A stretch of 64,000 nt of DNA from contig JBPOJB010000025.1 in assembly GCA_052034005.1 (NCBI GenBank), positions 1 to 64,000 of the forward strand, written 5' to 3'. The position numbers and the translations under genes were made by a program. Below, one piece after another: positions 1 to 8,927 of the stretch. Position 1 is the stretch's first letter; each line of letters opens with the position of its first letter. A model generated the notes under the pieces. It was not told where the DNA came from. It worked only from the letters and a program-made list of their open reading frames with translations, and did not search any database. Source of the DNA: JAAYDI01 sp052034005. Lineage in GTDB: Bacteria; Planctomycetota; Planctomycetia; Pirellulales; Pirellulaceae.

Positions 1-122
1 TCTTGAACACGGATGTGTACGACAACCTCGAAGGATTACTTGAAGTGCTCGCCAGGACGATGCGTCAACGGATGGCCGAGCAGTCATTCGTACCGGGTGA
101 CCAGAAGACACGGGACGAGTGA
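1..122 (+). CDS. C-terminal end of an unidentified protein (5' partial)
   Basis: An open frame enters from the left edge; its first complete codon is at position 3. It runs 39 codons to a TGA at 120-122. The visible tail is charged and looks helical, with a Leu-rich stretch (YDNLEGLLEVLARTMRQRM) and a polar end (..QKTRDE). Nothing in it identifies a family. Codon use resembles the genes around it, with GC-rich third positions. The gene lies directly upstream of a run of GC hairpins that could end its transcript. It might be a helical regulator or a small cytoplasmic protein, but the fragment does not allow a decision. Confidence 0.6.
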   Translation, partial: LNTDVYDNLEGLLEVLARTMRQRMAEQSFVPGDQKTRDE

Positions 123-705
123 GGTTCTACCCCCCCCCTGCCCCCCCTTGTAAAGGGGGGGAGAGAGAATCGTTTGGCGCGGCGTGTGTGTGCGTGTTAA
201 TTTGCCCCCTTTGCAAAGGGGGAGGTGAGCGCCTGTACCGCTCGCACCGCGCTACCTCTTCTCCCCCCCTTGTAAAGGGGGGGATGAGCGCCTGTACCAC
301 TCGCACCGCGCTACCTCTTCTCCCCCCCTTGTAAAAGGGGGGGGTAAGGGGGGGTCTGCCTTGAGGAAAGCCAGGCCATCAGACCAAAAGCTCTCGTTGT
401 TCTTCGCTTCACCGGCCGCGCGCCGAAGGCCGTACCTTCAAAGGCGCCCGGGTGGCGGTGGTAGTGGCAATCGAGCCATACATCTCCTGGCCCGGCGCTG
501 CTGCTGCATGTGAAACCGCCTGCGAACGTAGCGATTGGGCCGATTTTGGCGATCATCTAAACTTTTCGGGTTGTGCGGGCCGATACGGGTCAGGGATGGC
601 AGATGCCCTCACGCGACCGTATCACCATTCTTGGGGGACCTTCGCCGTCAGGCATCCCGCTGCTCCAGTACGTGATCACGTTCCGTTTCCAGAGAAGGAA
701 GAGCA
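123..705. other. 583-bp intergenic region with GC hairpins, otherwise no gene
   Basis: The left half holds four C-run/G-run hairpins and a 59-bp tandem repeat, described separately. From about 360 to 690 there is ordinary sequence with no convincing coding frame: the small open frames lack a ribosome site and have biased composition. The last 15 bases carry the purine-rich ribosome site of the barrel gene (AGAAGGAAG, about 692-700). I could not pick out a promoter with confidence. Confidence 0.6.
141..344. repeat. Four GC hairpins, two inside a 59-bp tandem repeat
   Basis: Four short palindromes of the form C5-7 TTGTAAA/TTGCAAA G5-8 lie at 141-161, 205-222, 263-283 and 322-344. The last two sit in two near-identical 59-bp units (226-284 and 285-343), each beginning TGAGCGCCTGTACC and ending in the hairpin. 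Such C-run/G-run stem-loops occur as dispersed intergenic repeats in many genomes. Here they lie just after a stop codon, so they could also act as transcript ends or barriers to decay. Confidence 0.8.
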
Positions 706-2202
706 GTGAACAAAGCGAGACACTCTCTGGCGGCCCTGGTGGTTCTGGTCTGGGCGATGCACGGCACGACGTCACGGGCCCAGCAGCGGATCGCTGGTTT
801 AAGTCCTTCGGCCACCCGCGTGGCATCGCGGACTCAAAGCCCTCGGCTGGCCACGTTCCAGGAGCCGTCGCGCCAATCGGCTCTGAAGAAGGGCGTGGCC
901 GCGTCGTCCGACGCGCCGGTGCCTGCGACGCCGGGCGTGAGCGAGTCGAGCCTTTGGGAGAGTCCGACGGTGGCCGACGAGGTGCTGTCGGCCGGAGACA
1001 CCTGTGAGTCGTGTGCCGCGGACGCCGATGGTGGTGTGACGGCTTGCGGATCGTGTGCATCGGCGTGCCTGCCCTGTTGTGTGCACGGGTGGGTCAGCGG
1101 CGAGTACCTGATGTGGTGGCCACGGCCGATGGACGTGCCCGCGCTGGTCACCAGCGGCCCGCTCGATTCGGGCGGCCGGCTCGGCCAAGACGGCACCGAG
1201 ACGCTGGTCGGAGGCGAGCTGCTGGATCGCATGTATTCCGGCGCCCGGTTGCGGCTGGGCCTGTGGGCCGACCCGTGTCACCTGCACGGTTGGGAAGCGG
1301 AAGGGTTTTTCATTGGCGAAGTCACGGACCGGTACACCTTCAGCGGGACCGGATCCGTCAACAGCAGCCTGCTGGCTCGACCGTTCTTCAACGTGTTGAC
1401 CTCTTCCAACTACCCGAACGGTCTGGAGGACGCGGAGCTGATTGCCTACCCCGGCGAGTTGAGCGGGGCTGTGACGGTCGAGGCATACAGCCGGCTGTAC
1501 GGAGTGGGCGTCCACGGAATGCGAACGTTTTGCGAGACCGCCGGCTGTGCGCCCGCGCTGTCCGGTTGCGGCAGTGTGCCGCTATCCTGCCATTTGAGCG
1601 GGTTTGCCGGCTGGCGTTATCTGAACCTGGCAGAAGGCCTGCGGATCCACGAGGACCTGACCAGCCTGTTGCCCGCACCTGACGACGGGCGGTTCCTGGT
1701 CGATGATCTGTTCGAGACCTGCAACATGTTCAATGGGGCGGATCTCGGGGTGGCGTGGAAGACCGCGCGCGGTTCGTGGACGCTGGACCTGCTGATGCGG
1801 ATGGCGATCGGCGCGACGCACCAGAAGGTCTTGATCGACGGTTCGACCACCATCGCCGGCTCGAGCGACCCGGCCAACAACATCGCCGGCGCGGCCGGCG
1901 GGCTGCTCGCCCAGCGCACGAACATGGGCGTCTATGAGCGGAATCAGTTCGCGGTCGTGCCCGAGCTGGGTGTCACGGTCGGCTGCGCGCTCACGCCGTG
2001 CTGGCGGTTCACGGTCGGATACACGTTCCTCTACTGGAGCAACGTGGTCCGGCCTGGGGACCAGATCGACCGCGACGTGAATCCGAACCTGATGCCTCCC
2101 GAGCTGACGCCGCTGAACGGCCTGGAGCGGCCGACATTTGATTTCGTCAGCAGCGACCTGTGGGTGAACGGCCTGAGCCTGGGCCTCGAGTGCACCTGGT
2201 AA
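706..2202 (+). CDS. BBP7 family outer membrane beta-barrel protein
   Basis: A 498-residue exported protein. It starts at a GTG preceded by AGAAGGAAG, and has a hydrophobic signal segment (residues about 8-25, ending near SRAQ). After a low-complexity linker comes an unusual Cys-rich stretch (about 103-133, eight Cys). It is followed by the characteristic planctomycete BBP7 opening 'VSGEYLMWWPRPMDVPALVT', and then alternating strands to the C terminus (..WVNGLSLGLECTW). BBP7 barrels are thought to sit in the outer membrane of Planctomycetota; their substrate is unknown. The gene is 35 bp upstream of the DUF11-repeat surface protein on the same strand, so the two may be co-transcribed. The family call rests on the WW motif, length and barrel-like pattern. 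The Cys-rich stretch is not something I know as a family feature. Confidence 0.85.
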   Translation: MNKARHSLAALVVLVWAMHGTTSRAQQRIAGLSPSATRVASRTQSPRLATFQEPSRQSALKKGVAASSDAPVPATPGVSESSLWESPTVADEVLSAGDTCESCAADADGGVTACGSCASACLPCCVHGWVSGEYLMWWPRPMDVPALVTSGPLDSGGRLGQDGTETLVGGELLDRMYSGARLRLGLWADPCHLHGWEAEGFFIGEVTDRYTFSGTGSVNSSLLARPFFNVLTSSNYPNGLEDAELIAYPGELSGAVTVEAYSRLYGVGVHGMRTFCETAGCAPALSGCGSVPLSCHLSGFAGWRYLNLAEGLRIHEDLTSLLPAPDDGRFLVDDLFETCNMFNGADLGVAWKTARGSWTLDLLMRMAIGATHQKVLIDGSTTIAGSSDPANNIAGAAGGLLAQRTNMGVYERNQFAVVPELGVTVGCALTPCWRFTVGYTFLYWSNVVRPGDQIDRDVNPNLMPPELTPLNGLERPTFDFVSSDLWVNGLSLGLECTW

Positions 2203-2237
2203 CCCATCATCATTTCGCAATTCCATCGAGAGCAGCC

Positions 2238-5228
2238 ATGGGATTCTTTCGACGTTGGAAGTCATTCAAGGCCCGCCGCAAGCCGGCACGCCGCTTGTTG
2301 CTCGAACCGCTCGAGACGCGCACCCTGTTGGCGCTGGACCTGGCCGCCATCACCGGCACGGCCTACGTCGACCTGACCGGCGACGGGCTCACCGGCGACG
2401 ACACGCGGATCAACGGCGCCACGGTGGAACTCTACCGCGACGACGGGGACGGGATCTTCAACGCGGGTGATGCGCTGCTCGGCACGGCCACGACGAACCC
2501 GTCCGGCGTGTACCGATTCGCGAGTACGAATGCGGGCGGGCTGCTGGCCGCGGGCACGCTGACAGCCGGCGATTATTTCGTGCGCCAGCTGCCGCAGGTC
2601 GGCTACATGCCGCCCGACGCAGCGCTGGTCACGCTCACCCCAGGGCATGTGAATGGCACGACGGTGCAGACCATCGACACGTTCGATGTGACCGAGCAAC
2701 TAGTGACCGCCAGCCTTGGGACGCCCGTGGTCGGCGATTCGATGGCGGCCAGCGAAGCGATCGGTGGCGAGCGTGACGTGTTGGTGACGCTCACCTCCGG
2801 CAATAACGTGTCGGCCCGGATCAACGAGTTCGGCGCGACGGGCGTGTTTGCCTTCGAGTCGGGATTGAACTCGCTCGGCACGATCCTGATCCAGTACGAC
2901 GGCATCGATGGCGACGCCACCACACTTGCCGCGACCGGCCTGGGCGGGGTCAACCTGTCGGACGGCGATCCCTATGCCGGTCTGTTGCTATCCACGCGCG
3001 GCGACGCGGCGGGCGCCACGGCTCAACTGCGCGTGTATACGGATGCGTCCAACTACTCGACGGCCACGATCAACATCCCTCAGCAGGCGACCGTCGAAGA
3101 GATCTTCGTGCCATTCTCGTCGTTCACGCCCACAGGCGCCGGCGCGACGTTCACGTCGGTCGGCGCGATCGAACTGTTCATCGATGGCGTGCCGGAACTG
3201 GATGCGCAAGTGGAGCTGGTCAGCAGCCTGCGATCGGGCGAATTGACGTTCGACCTGGAGAACCTGGAGCCGGGCGTCGGGATCACGAAGTACACCGACG
3301 GCCAGGACGCGAACACGGTCGGATCCGGCCCGTACGTGGCCGTGGGCGGCACGGTCACGTTCACCTATCACGTCGTGAGTACGGGAGGGACACCGCTCCA
3401 GAACGTGGTCGTCACGGACGACAACGGCACGCCGGGCGATACCGCGGACGACTTCCACCCGACCTTCACGGGCGGCGACACGAACGGCGACGGCATCCTG
3501 GACCCCACGGAAACCTGGGTCTACGAATACTCGCACACTGTCACTGCCGGCCAGTACGGCAACATCGGCAGCGTCGTGGCTGAGGACCTGAATGGCGACG
3601 AGGTCACGGATACGGACCCGAGCCATCACTTCGGCGCGACGGCGGACATCCATGTCGTCAAGTACACGAACGGCGAGGACGCGAATTCGCCTACGGGCCC
3701 GCTGTTGCTGATCGGGTCCACCGCCACGTTCACCTACGTGGTCACCAACACGGGCAACGTGCCGCTCTCCAACGTGGTCGTCACCGACGACAACGGCACT
3801 CCCGGCAGCACCGGTGACGACATCACCGCGTCCTACGTAGGTGGGGATACCAACAGCAATGGGCTGCTGGACACGACGGAGACCTGGACGTTCGAAGCCA
3901 CTCGACTTGTCACGGCCGGCCAGCACACGAACACCGGCACCGCGACCGGCCACCCGGTCGATCCGACCGGGGCCGACATCAACGGACTGGCGGAACCCAC
4001 GGACAGCGATCCGAGCAATCACTACGGCGTCAGGACGGGGATCAGCATCGTCAAGTCGACCAACAACGAGGATGCGAACACGCCGCCCGGGCCGTGGCTG
4101 CTCGTGGGCACGACCGCCACGTTCACCTACGTGGTCACCAACACAGGTGATACCGCGCTGACGATCGTCTCCATCACGGATGACAACGGCACGCCAGGCA
4201 ACCCGGCCGACGATTTCGCACCCACGTACGTGAGCGGCGACACCAACGGGAACAACCGCCTCGACACGACGGAGACCTGGACTTACACCGCCACCCGCAC
4301 GGTGACGCCCGGACAGCATACGAACACGGCTACGGTCGTCGGTAACCCGGTCGACGACGTGGGTTCCGATATCACCACGTTGGCCGAGGTGAGTGCTTCG
4401 GACCCGAGCAACCATTTCGGCGTCGCCGCGGGCATCCAAGTGGTCAAATCCACGAACGGCCAGGACGCGAATTCCCCGCCCGGCCCGGAAATCGCCGCCG
4501 GGAGCGCGGCGACGTTCACGTACGTCGTCACCAACACCGGATCGGTCGCCTTGCGGTCCATCACGCTGACGGACGACAACGGCACGCCGGGCAACCCGGG
4601 CGACGACTTCCACCCGACCTTCACGGGCGGCGACACCAACGGCAACAACCTGTTGGATACGACCGAGACCTGGACCTACACGGCGACGCGCACCGTGACG
4701 GCGGGCCAGTACACCAATACGGCCACCGTCACCGGCCACCCGGTCAATGCGGCCGGCGCGGACATCCCGGGAGCGCCCGACGCGACCAACACGGACGTGA
4801 GCAATCATTTTGGGTACGTGGGCGGCATCGCGATCACGAAACTGGTCAACGGGATCGACACGGGCATCGGCACCGGCCCGACGCTGGCCATCGGGTCGCT
4901 CGTGACGTTCACCTACCAGGTGCGCAACACGGGCAACATCGCGCTCACGGACATCATCGTCACGGACGACAACGGCACGTCGGGCACCACTGCGGACGAT
5001 TGGTCGCCGGTGTACGTCAGCGGCGATACGGACGGCGACGGCGTGTTGGATGTGACGGAGACGTGGGTGTACACCGCGACGCGCGTGGTGACCGCCGGCG
5101 TCTACAGCAACACGGCCACCGTCACCGGCCGCGACCCGGGCGCGGCGCTCCACAACGCCGCCGACACGGCGTCGTACACGGGTGTGAATCGGCTGTCCAA
5201 GCGGCGGTTCCTGGCGAGCTACCACTAA
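2238..5228 (+). CDS. Surface protein with SdrD B-like domain and five DUF11-like repeats
   Basis: The open frame extends upstream to 2160, but the likely start is the ATG at 2238. From there the protein (996 aa) opens with a basic stretch and the planctomycete motif RRLLLEPLETRTLLA, not a classical signal peptide. Residues about 35-145 form an SdrD B-like/Cna-B fold (TGTAYVDLTGDG.., GDYFVRQL). A middle all-beta segment follows. From about residue 345 there are five tandem 115-130 residue DUF11/DUF7507-like repeats, each with VTDDNGTPG and a Ca-binding-like GGDTNGDGxLDxTETW. It ends NRLSKRRFLASYH; the Arg/Lys plus FLAS ending may be a sorting or anchoring tail (inference). The role is probably structural or adhesive at the cell surface. 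It follows the BBP7 gene by 35 bp and converges on the isomerase-like gene with a 13-bp gap. Confidence 0.85.
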   Translation: MGFFRRWKSFKARRKPARRLLLEPLETRTLLALDLAAITGTAYVDLTGDGLTGDDTRINGATVELYRDDGDGIFNAGDALLGTATTNPSGVYRFASTNAGGLLAAGTLTAGDYFVRQLPQVGYMPPDAALVTLTPGHVNGTTVQTIDTFDVTEQLVTASLGTPVVGDSMAASEAIGGERDVLVTLTSGNNVSARINEFGATGVFAFESGLNSLGTILIQYDGIDGDATTLAATGLGGVNLSDGDPYAGLLLSTRGDAAGATAQLRVYTDASNYSTATINIPQQATVEEIFVPFSSFTPTGAGATFTSVGAIELFIDGVPELDAQVELVSSLRSGELTFDLENLEPGVGITKYTDGQDANTVGSGPYVAVGGTVTFTYHVVSTGGTPLQNVVVTDDNGTPGDTADDFHPTFTGGDTNGDGILDPTETWVYEYSHTVTAGQYGNIGSVVAEDLNGDEVTDTDPSHHFGATADIHVVKYTNGEDANSPTGPLLLIGSTATFTYVVTNTGNVPLSNVVVTDDNGTPGSTGDDITASYVGGDTNSNGLLDTTETWTFEATRLVTAGQHTNTGTATGHPVDPTGADINGLAEPTDSDPSNHYGVRTGISIVKSTNNEDANTPPGPWLLVGTTATFTYVVTNTGDTALTIVSITDDNGTPGNPADDFAPTYVSGDTNGNNRLDTTETWTYTATRTVTPGQHTNTATVVGNPVDDVGSDITTLAEVSASDPSNHFGVAAGIQVVKSTNGQDANSPPGPEIAAGSAATFTYVVTNTGSVALRSITLTDDNGTPGNPGDDFHPTFTGGDTNGNNLLDTTETWTYTATRTVTAGQYTNTATVTGHPVNAAGADIPGAPDATNTDVSNHFGYVGGIAITKLVNGIDTGIGTGPTLAIGSLVTFTYQVRNTGNIALTDIIVTDDNGTSGTTADDWSPVYVSGDTDGDGVLDVTETWVYTATRVVTAGVYSNTATVTGRDPGAALHNAADTASYTGVNRLSKRRFLASYH

Positions 5229-5241
5229 ACGATCGGCGGCG

Positions 5242-6249
5242 TCACACCGCGTCCAGGGCCGCCCGGACATGGTCCCGGGCGCGCGGCACGTCGTCGAGCG
5301 TCACATGCTCGACGAGCAGGTCGATCGGACGGCCCAACCCGGCAAGCAGGCGGAGATAATGCGGGTAGTCCAGCACGCCCCGCCCCGCCGCCGGCAGGTC
5401 GGTGTCGTCCGTCTCGGCGGGGGCCACGTCCTTGGCGTGGGCCACGACGATCTGGTCGCCCAAGCGCCGGAACATGTCGTCCATCAACGCGTTCAATCGC
5501 GGCAGATCCCCCTTGCGTGGATAGTTGCACGGGTCCATGACCAATCGCAAGCCCGGTGACTGGACCTCGCGGAACAGCCGTTCCGCTCGTTCGACCGAGT
5601 CGATCACGTTGCGCCAGTAGGGCTCGATGGATACGACCGCGCCCGCTTTCTCGGCCATGCGCGCCAGTCGCTCGAGCACCTGGCGGCACTGCTGGTAGCC
5701 CTCTTCCGTCGCATTCTCCGGCGCGTCGGCCCAGTCCGATTCGGTGTTGAACGTGCCGGTTTCGGTGGAGATGTTCGCGCAACCCAGGCGCTTCCAGTTC
5801 TGGATCAGGCACGCCATGCGCGCTTCGCCGCTCGCGCGGCGCTCGGGTCGCGGATCGACGATGTTCACGTAACCGAAACTGGCCGCGATATGGATGCCGT
5901 GTTGCTCGAACGTGCGGACGATCTTGTCGGCGACCTGCCAGTCGGGCGCCAATGGATTGAACTGCGCATCGGCGAACGTGTAGTGCGTCAGCACGCTGAC
6001 AAACCCTTGATCCCGGATCCGCCGGGCCGCCTCCGCCACCGGCAACGCCGCATAAGGACCGGCGTCCACGCCCAGTCGGATGTTCTCTTTGGCCTTGCTC
6101 CGCAGGGCCTCGTCGGCCGCCCGCACAGGTCGGGCGAACGCCGGGAGTTGGCTGGCGGCCAGCGTCGCGGCGGCCGCACGCAGCCAGTTGCGCCGCCCCA
6201 TTCGTGCCGATTCCGGTCCACAGGGTCCCACCGTCTTGGTCGTTTTCAT
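5242..6249 (-). CDS. Tat-exported sugar phosphate isomerase/epimerase-like TIM-barrel protein
   Basis: A 335-aa protein with a twin-arginine leader (GRRNWLRAAAATLAA, residues 18-32, ending near VRAADE), so it is likely periplasmic. The body is an AP-endonuclease-2/xylose-isomerase-like TIM barrel with metal-ligand-type motifs in the expected order: VSIEPYW (Glu), LVMDPCNYPRKG (Asp), VVAHAKDV (His) and LLVEHV (Glu). This fold covers sugar isomerases, 3-epimerases, dehydratases and lyases; the exact reaction cannot be read from sequence. The start at 6249 has AAGGGTG upstream; an internal ATG just before the RR motif is an alternative. It is the last gene of a minus-strand run with a cupin protein and a Gfo/Idh oxidoreductase, a combination typical of keto-sugar metabolism in this phylum. 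Confidence 0.85.
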   Translation of the reverse strand: MKTTKTVGPCGPESARMGRRNWLRAAAATLAASQLPAFARPVRAADEALRSKAKENIRLGVDAGPYAALPVAEAARRIRDQGFVSVLTHYTFADAQFNPLAPDWQVADKIVRTFEQHGIHIAASFGYVNIVDPRPERRASGEARMACLIQNWKRLGCANISTETGTFNTESDWADAPENATEEGYQQCRQVLERLARMAEKAGAVVSIEPYWRNVIDSVERAERLFREVQSPGLRLVMDPCNYPRKGDLPRLNALMDDMFRRLGDQIVVAHAKDVAPAETDDTDLPAAGRGVLDYPHYLRLLAGLGRPIDLLVEHVTLDDVPRARDHVRAALDAV

Positions 6250-6266
6250 GGTTTCACCCTTTCGCT

Positions 6267-7448
6267 TCAGAGCAGGTCTTCCAGCCGGTCGAAATTGCGC
6301 CGCGCGAACCCGGCCTCGTTGTAGGGCGCCCGGTCGCCCGCGCGGTCATGGATGTCCAGGTCGATGTAGAACTCGTTGTGCGGCTTGAACCCGGGGATCG
6401 TCAGGATGTTGACGAACACGTCCAGTCCGCGGTGGGCGACACCCGGTGGGATGTGGACCAGATCGCCGGGCGCCAACGCATGCTGCTCATAACGGCTCAG
6501 GTCCGTCAGGTCGGGGAACAGGAGGATGGACGCCGTTCGGTCGTGCGCGGCAAGCCCGCGCGCGGCGGGATCCAGCACGAGGTAAATCTCCGTCTGCGCG
6601 AGCCCGCCGACCCGCGGCTGCCGCGGGTGGAAATGAGTTGACGACAGTTCTTGCGGGATGTGGACGACATGTGCATTCACGAAGTTCACGCCGTCGCCCA
6701 GTTGGCCCGGATAGTCCATGTACCAGGTCAGCGGCAAACGGCGGAACGGATCGAAGTCGAAGCTGCAGCCGCCGGCCGTGTCGACCAGGTATTGCAGCCG
6801 CCGCGCCGTCGAAATGTGACTGACCGTGCGATCGGTCTTCTCCAGCGTCAGGCAGCGGAATCGGCCCCGCACGCGGACGCCCTCGTCGCCACAGGCGACC
6901 AACTGGTCGCCGGGCGCCACGGGTTCGAACGAACCGGTCCGCTTGGTGGCCCAGCCGGCCGCCCGGTAGGTGCTGAACAGGTGCACGAGGGCGGCCTCCG
7001 CCGCGTCGTCCTGGGCCCAGGGCCGCGCGACATGCTCCAGATTCCACAGTTCGACCGGGAAATCCCCGACGAAGACACCGCCGCGCCGACGCCCCAGGAT
7101 CGCACGCACGTGCGGAGCGGCCGCCGGCGAGACCGACTCCAGGCCGCGCTGCAGTATTCGCAGCGTGTCTGCCAACGAGGAATCGATCGCGTCGGGCACG
7201 TACGCGTCGGGAAGCGGATCGCCACCGCCTTCCTGGGTGCGGTACCCCGCCGGCAGGAACACGTCGCCCTGCCCGCGATAGACCCAGTGCACTTTCATGC
7301 CCCCATGCTCGGCGCGCAGGAGGCAGTCACCGTCCACGTCCAGCACACCCAATTCGATCCCCGGATAGTCCTGTCCCAGGCGCTCGTTCAGCGCGGTGAG
7401 CGCGGTGACTTCGTCCAGGGAGATGATCCGTTTCTCGGGCAAAGTCAT
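6267..7448 (-). CDS. Cupin-domain protein of unknown function in sugar operon
   Basis: A 393-aa soluble protein with no signal peptide. The N-terminal two thirds (1-250) match no family I recognise. The C-terminal part carries both cupin motifs: HFH at residues 272-274 followed by a conserved Glu (QTEIYLVLD), and PGDLVHIPPGVAHRG with His about 339 followed by Asn. A mononuclear metal site is therefore expected, and a role as sugar isomerase, epimerase or dioxygenase is possible. I chose the ATG at 7448 over the in-frame TTG at 7451. The gene begins 6 bp after the stop of the upstream Gfo/Idh gene and ends 17 bp before the isomerase-like gene, so the three are probably one operon. Unlike its partners it should be cytoplasmic. 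Confidence 0.8.
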   Translation of the reverse strand: MTLPEKRIISLDEVTALTALNERLGQDYPGIELGVLDVDGDCLLRAEHGGMKVHWVYRGQGDVFLPAGYRTQEGGGDPLPDAYVPDAIDSSLADTLRILQRGLESVSPAAAPHVRAILGRRRGGVFVGDFPVELWNLEHVARPWAQDDAAEAALVHLFSTYRAAGWATKRTGSFEPVAPGDQLVACGDEGVRVRGRFRCLTLEKTDRTVSHISTARRLQYLVDTAGGCSFDFDPFRRLPLTWYMDYPGQLGDGVNFVNAHVVHIPQELSSTHFHPRQPRVGGLAQTEIYLVLDPAARGLAAHDRTASILLFPDLTDLSRYEQHALAPGDLVHIPPGVAHRGLDVFVNILTIPGFKPHNEFYIDLDIHDRAGDRAPYNEAGFARRNFDRLEDLL

Positions 7449-7454
7449 CAAGCG

Positions 7455-8888
7455 TTACACCTCGTCCGGCAACAGGTACGGTGCACGATAGGTGCCGGCC
7501 ACCAGCGCGTTCGCCTGCTCGTGGTTCCGGAAACACTCGTTCTCCGTGTCGACGTCAAGCCACTGTCCGAGCGTAATGGTCGGCGCGTCCAGGTCGATCT
7601 CGTGGGCCTGCAGGTGTTCCACCAGCCGGTCGAACATCTCCTCCAGCAGCGGTATGCCGGCGATCTGCTCACGCACTTCCGCGCCCGAGGCGGGCCTGCC
7701 CAGCCGGTACGAAATGTTGCCCAAGTGCGTCACGGCCGTGGATCGGTGCCCTTCCAAGATGCTCCCGTTCAGGTCCTCCTGGCGGCGGCTGCGGACCGCC
7801 TGGATGAAGTTCTCGAAATGCTCTTCCGCTCCGCTGAATCTTCCGATCTGCCGGCCGTCGTTGTCGTACACCAGCCCCGATCGAATCAGGGCATAGCCTC
7901 CTTCGCAATGGGCACAGACGTCCGTCTGCACGCCGCGGAACGTCGGCGTTACATTCGAGCCCTTGGCGGCATGCAGGTTGTGGACCTCGTACAGGACCGG
8001 CACGGAGGGGAAGTCGTAGTAGATGATCTGCGTGTTCGGCACGTCGCCGGCGTCGTCGAAGAGGAACCGTCCGCCGGCACTGAACACGCGCCGCGGCATG
8101 CTCGGCTCCTGCAACAACCAACGGGCCACGTCAATCTCGTGCACACCCTGGTTGCACGACTCGCCGTCCCCCTTGTCCCACGTGAAGCTGCAGTCGTACT
8201 GGAGCCGGTCGCGATAGATGGGTCCATTGTCCGCCGGCCCGCACCACAGATCGTAGTCCACGGTGTCGGGGATCGGCAGCGGCGTCGTTCGCTTGCCGAT
8301 CGGCGTGCGCGGCTTGTTGGCGAAGGCCGTCACATACTGGATCGGGCCCAGGTGGCCCTCCTGCACGTGACGGATCGTGTCGATGGCCGCGCGGGTCGAG
8401 CGGCTCTGCGTGCCGATCTGGACGAGCCGGTTGTACTTGTGCGCGGCCGCCACCATCCGTTGCCCCTCGCGGATGAAATGCCCCAGAGGCTTCTCCACAT
8501 AGACGTCCCGGCCGGCCTGGCAGGCCCAGATGGTCGGCAGGGCGTGCCAGTACTGCATGGTGGCCACCGCGATCACGTCCAGCTCCGCCGTATCGATCAT
8601 CGCGCGCGGATCGATGAACTTGGCCGGTTCATTCTTGAACCGCTCCTGGATCCGCGCCGCCGCACTGTCAAGCCGCTGGCGATCGGGGTCGCACACGGCG
8701 GAGACGATCACGCCTTGCTGACTGCCGAAACGATCGATGTGATGGTTCCCGCGGATTCCGCAGCCCACCACGCCCACTCGGATCGCGTCGTTGGCGCCGC
8801 GCACGGTGGCCGCCGCCACCTGGGGGAATCCGACCGCGGCCGCCACTGCGGCCGATCGCTGCAGAAACTGCCGGCGTGTGAATGACAT
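7455..8888 (-). CDS. Tat-exported Gfo/Idh/MocA family oxidoreductase
   Basis: A 477-aa protein opening with a twin-arginine signal (TRRQFLQRSAAVAAAVGF). It continues into a Rossmann nucleotide-binding fold (IRVGVVGCGIRGNHH, about residues 37-50) with the EKP motif near residue 145 (VEKPLGHFIREGQRM), and then the C-terminal alpha/beta domain. Family members oxidise or reduce sugars and polyols with a tightly bound NAD(P). Tat export of the folded, cofactor-loaded enzyme is common in Planctomycetota and points to periplasmic sugar oxidation. AGGAG precedes the ATG at 8888. It heads the tight cluster with the cupin and TIM-barrel genes. The substrate is not deducible; C3-oxidation of a glycoside is one possibility, given the DUF1080 module elsewhere in the window. 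Confidence 0.92.
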   Translation of the reverse strand: MSFTRRQFLQRSAAVAAAVGFPQVAAATVRGANDAIRVGVVGCGIRGNHHIDRFGSQQGVIVSAVCDPDRQRLDSAAARIQERFKNEPAKFIDPRAMIDTAELDVIAVATMQYWHALPTIWACQAGRDVYVEKPLGHFIREGQRMVAAAHKYNRLVQIGTQSRSTRAAIDTIRHVQEGHLGPIQYVTAFANKPRTPIGKRTTPLPIPDTVDYDLWCGPADNGPIYRDRLQYDCSFTWDKGDGESCNQGVHEIDVARWLLQEPSMPRRVFSAGGRFLFDDAGDVPNTQIIYYDFPSVPVLYEVHNLHAAKGSNVTPTFRGVQTDVCAHCEGGYALIRSGLVYDNDGRQIGRFSGAEEHFENFIQAVRSRRQEDLNGSILEGHRSTAVTHLGNISYRLGRPASGAEVREQIAGIPLLEEMFDRLVEHLQAHEIDLDAPTITLGQWLDVDTENECFRNHEQANALVAGTYRAPYLLPDEV

Positions 8889-8927
8889 GGGATGGCTCCT
8901 TGAGGAAATGGACTGAATGCAGAGGTT

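Noticed and set aside
141..344. Left-edge repeats as a CRISPR array
   Set aside because: Only two 59-bp units with no unique spacers between them, G/C-run hairpins not typical of CRISPR repeats, and no cas genes nearby.
6651..8885. 744-codon plus-strand open frame, and similar long frames at 2988-5270(-), 21838-23538(+), 26700-28643(+), 49298-50683(+), 51014-52660(+)
   Set aside because: They lie antisense to well-supported genes, have Arg/His/Val-heavy composition with no domain, and arise because GC-rich third positions remove stops on the other strand. The two in the giant gene simply repeat with its modules.
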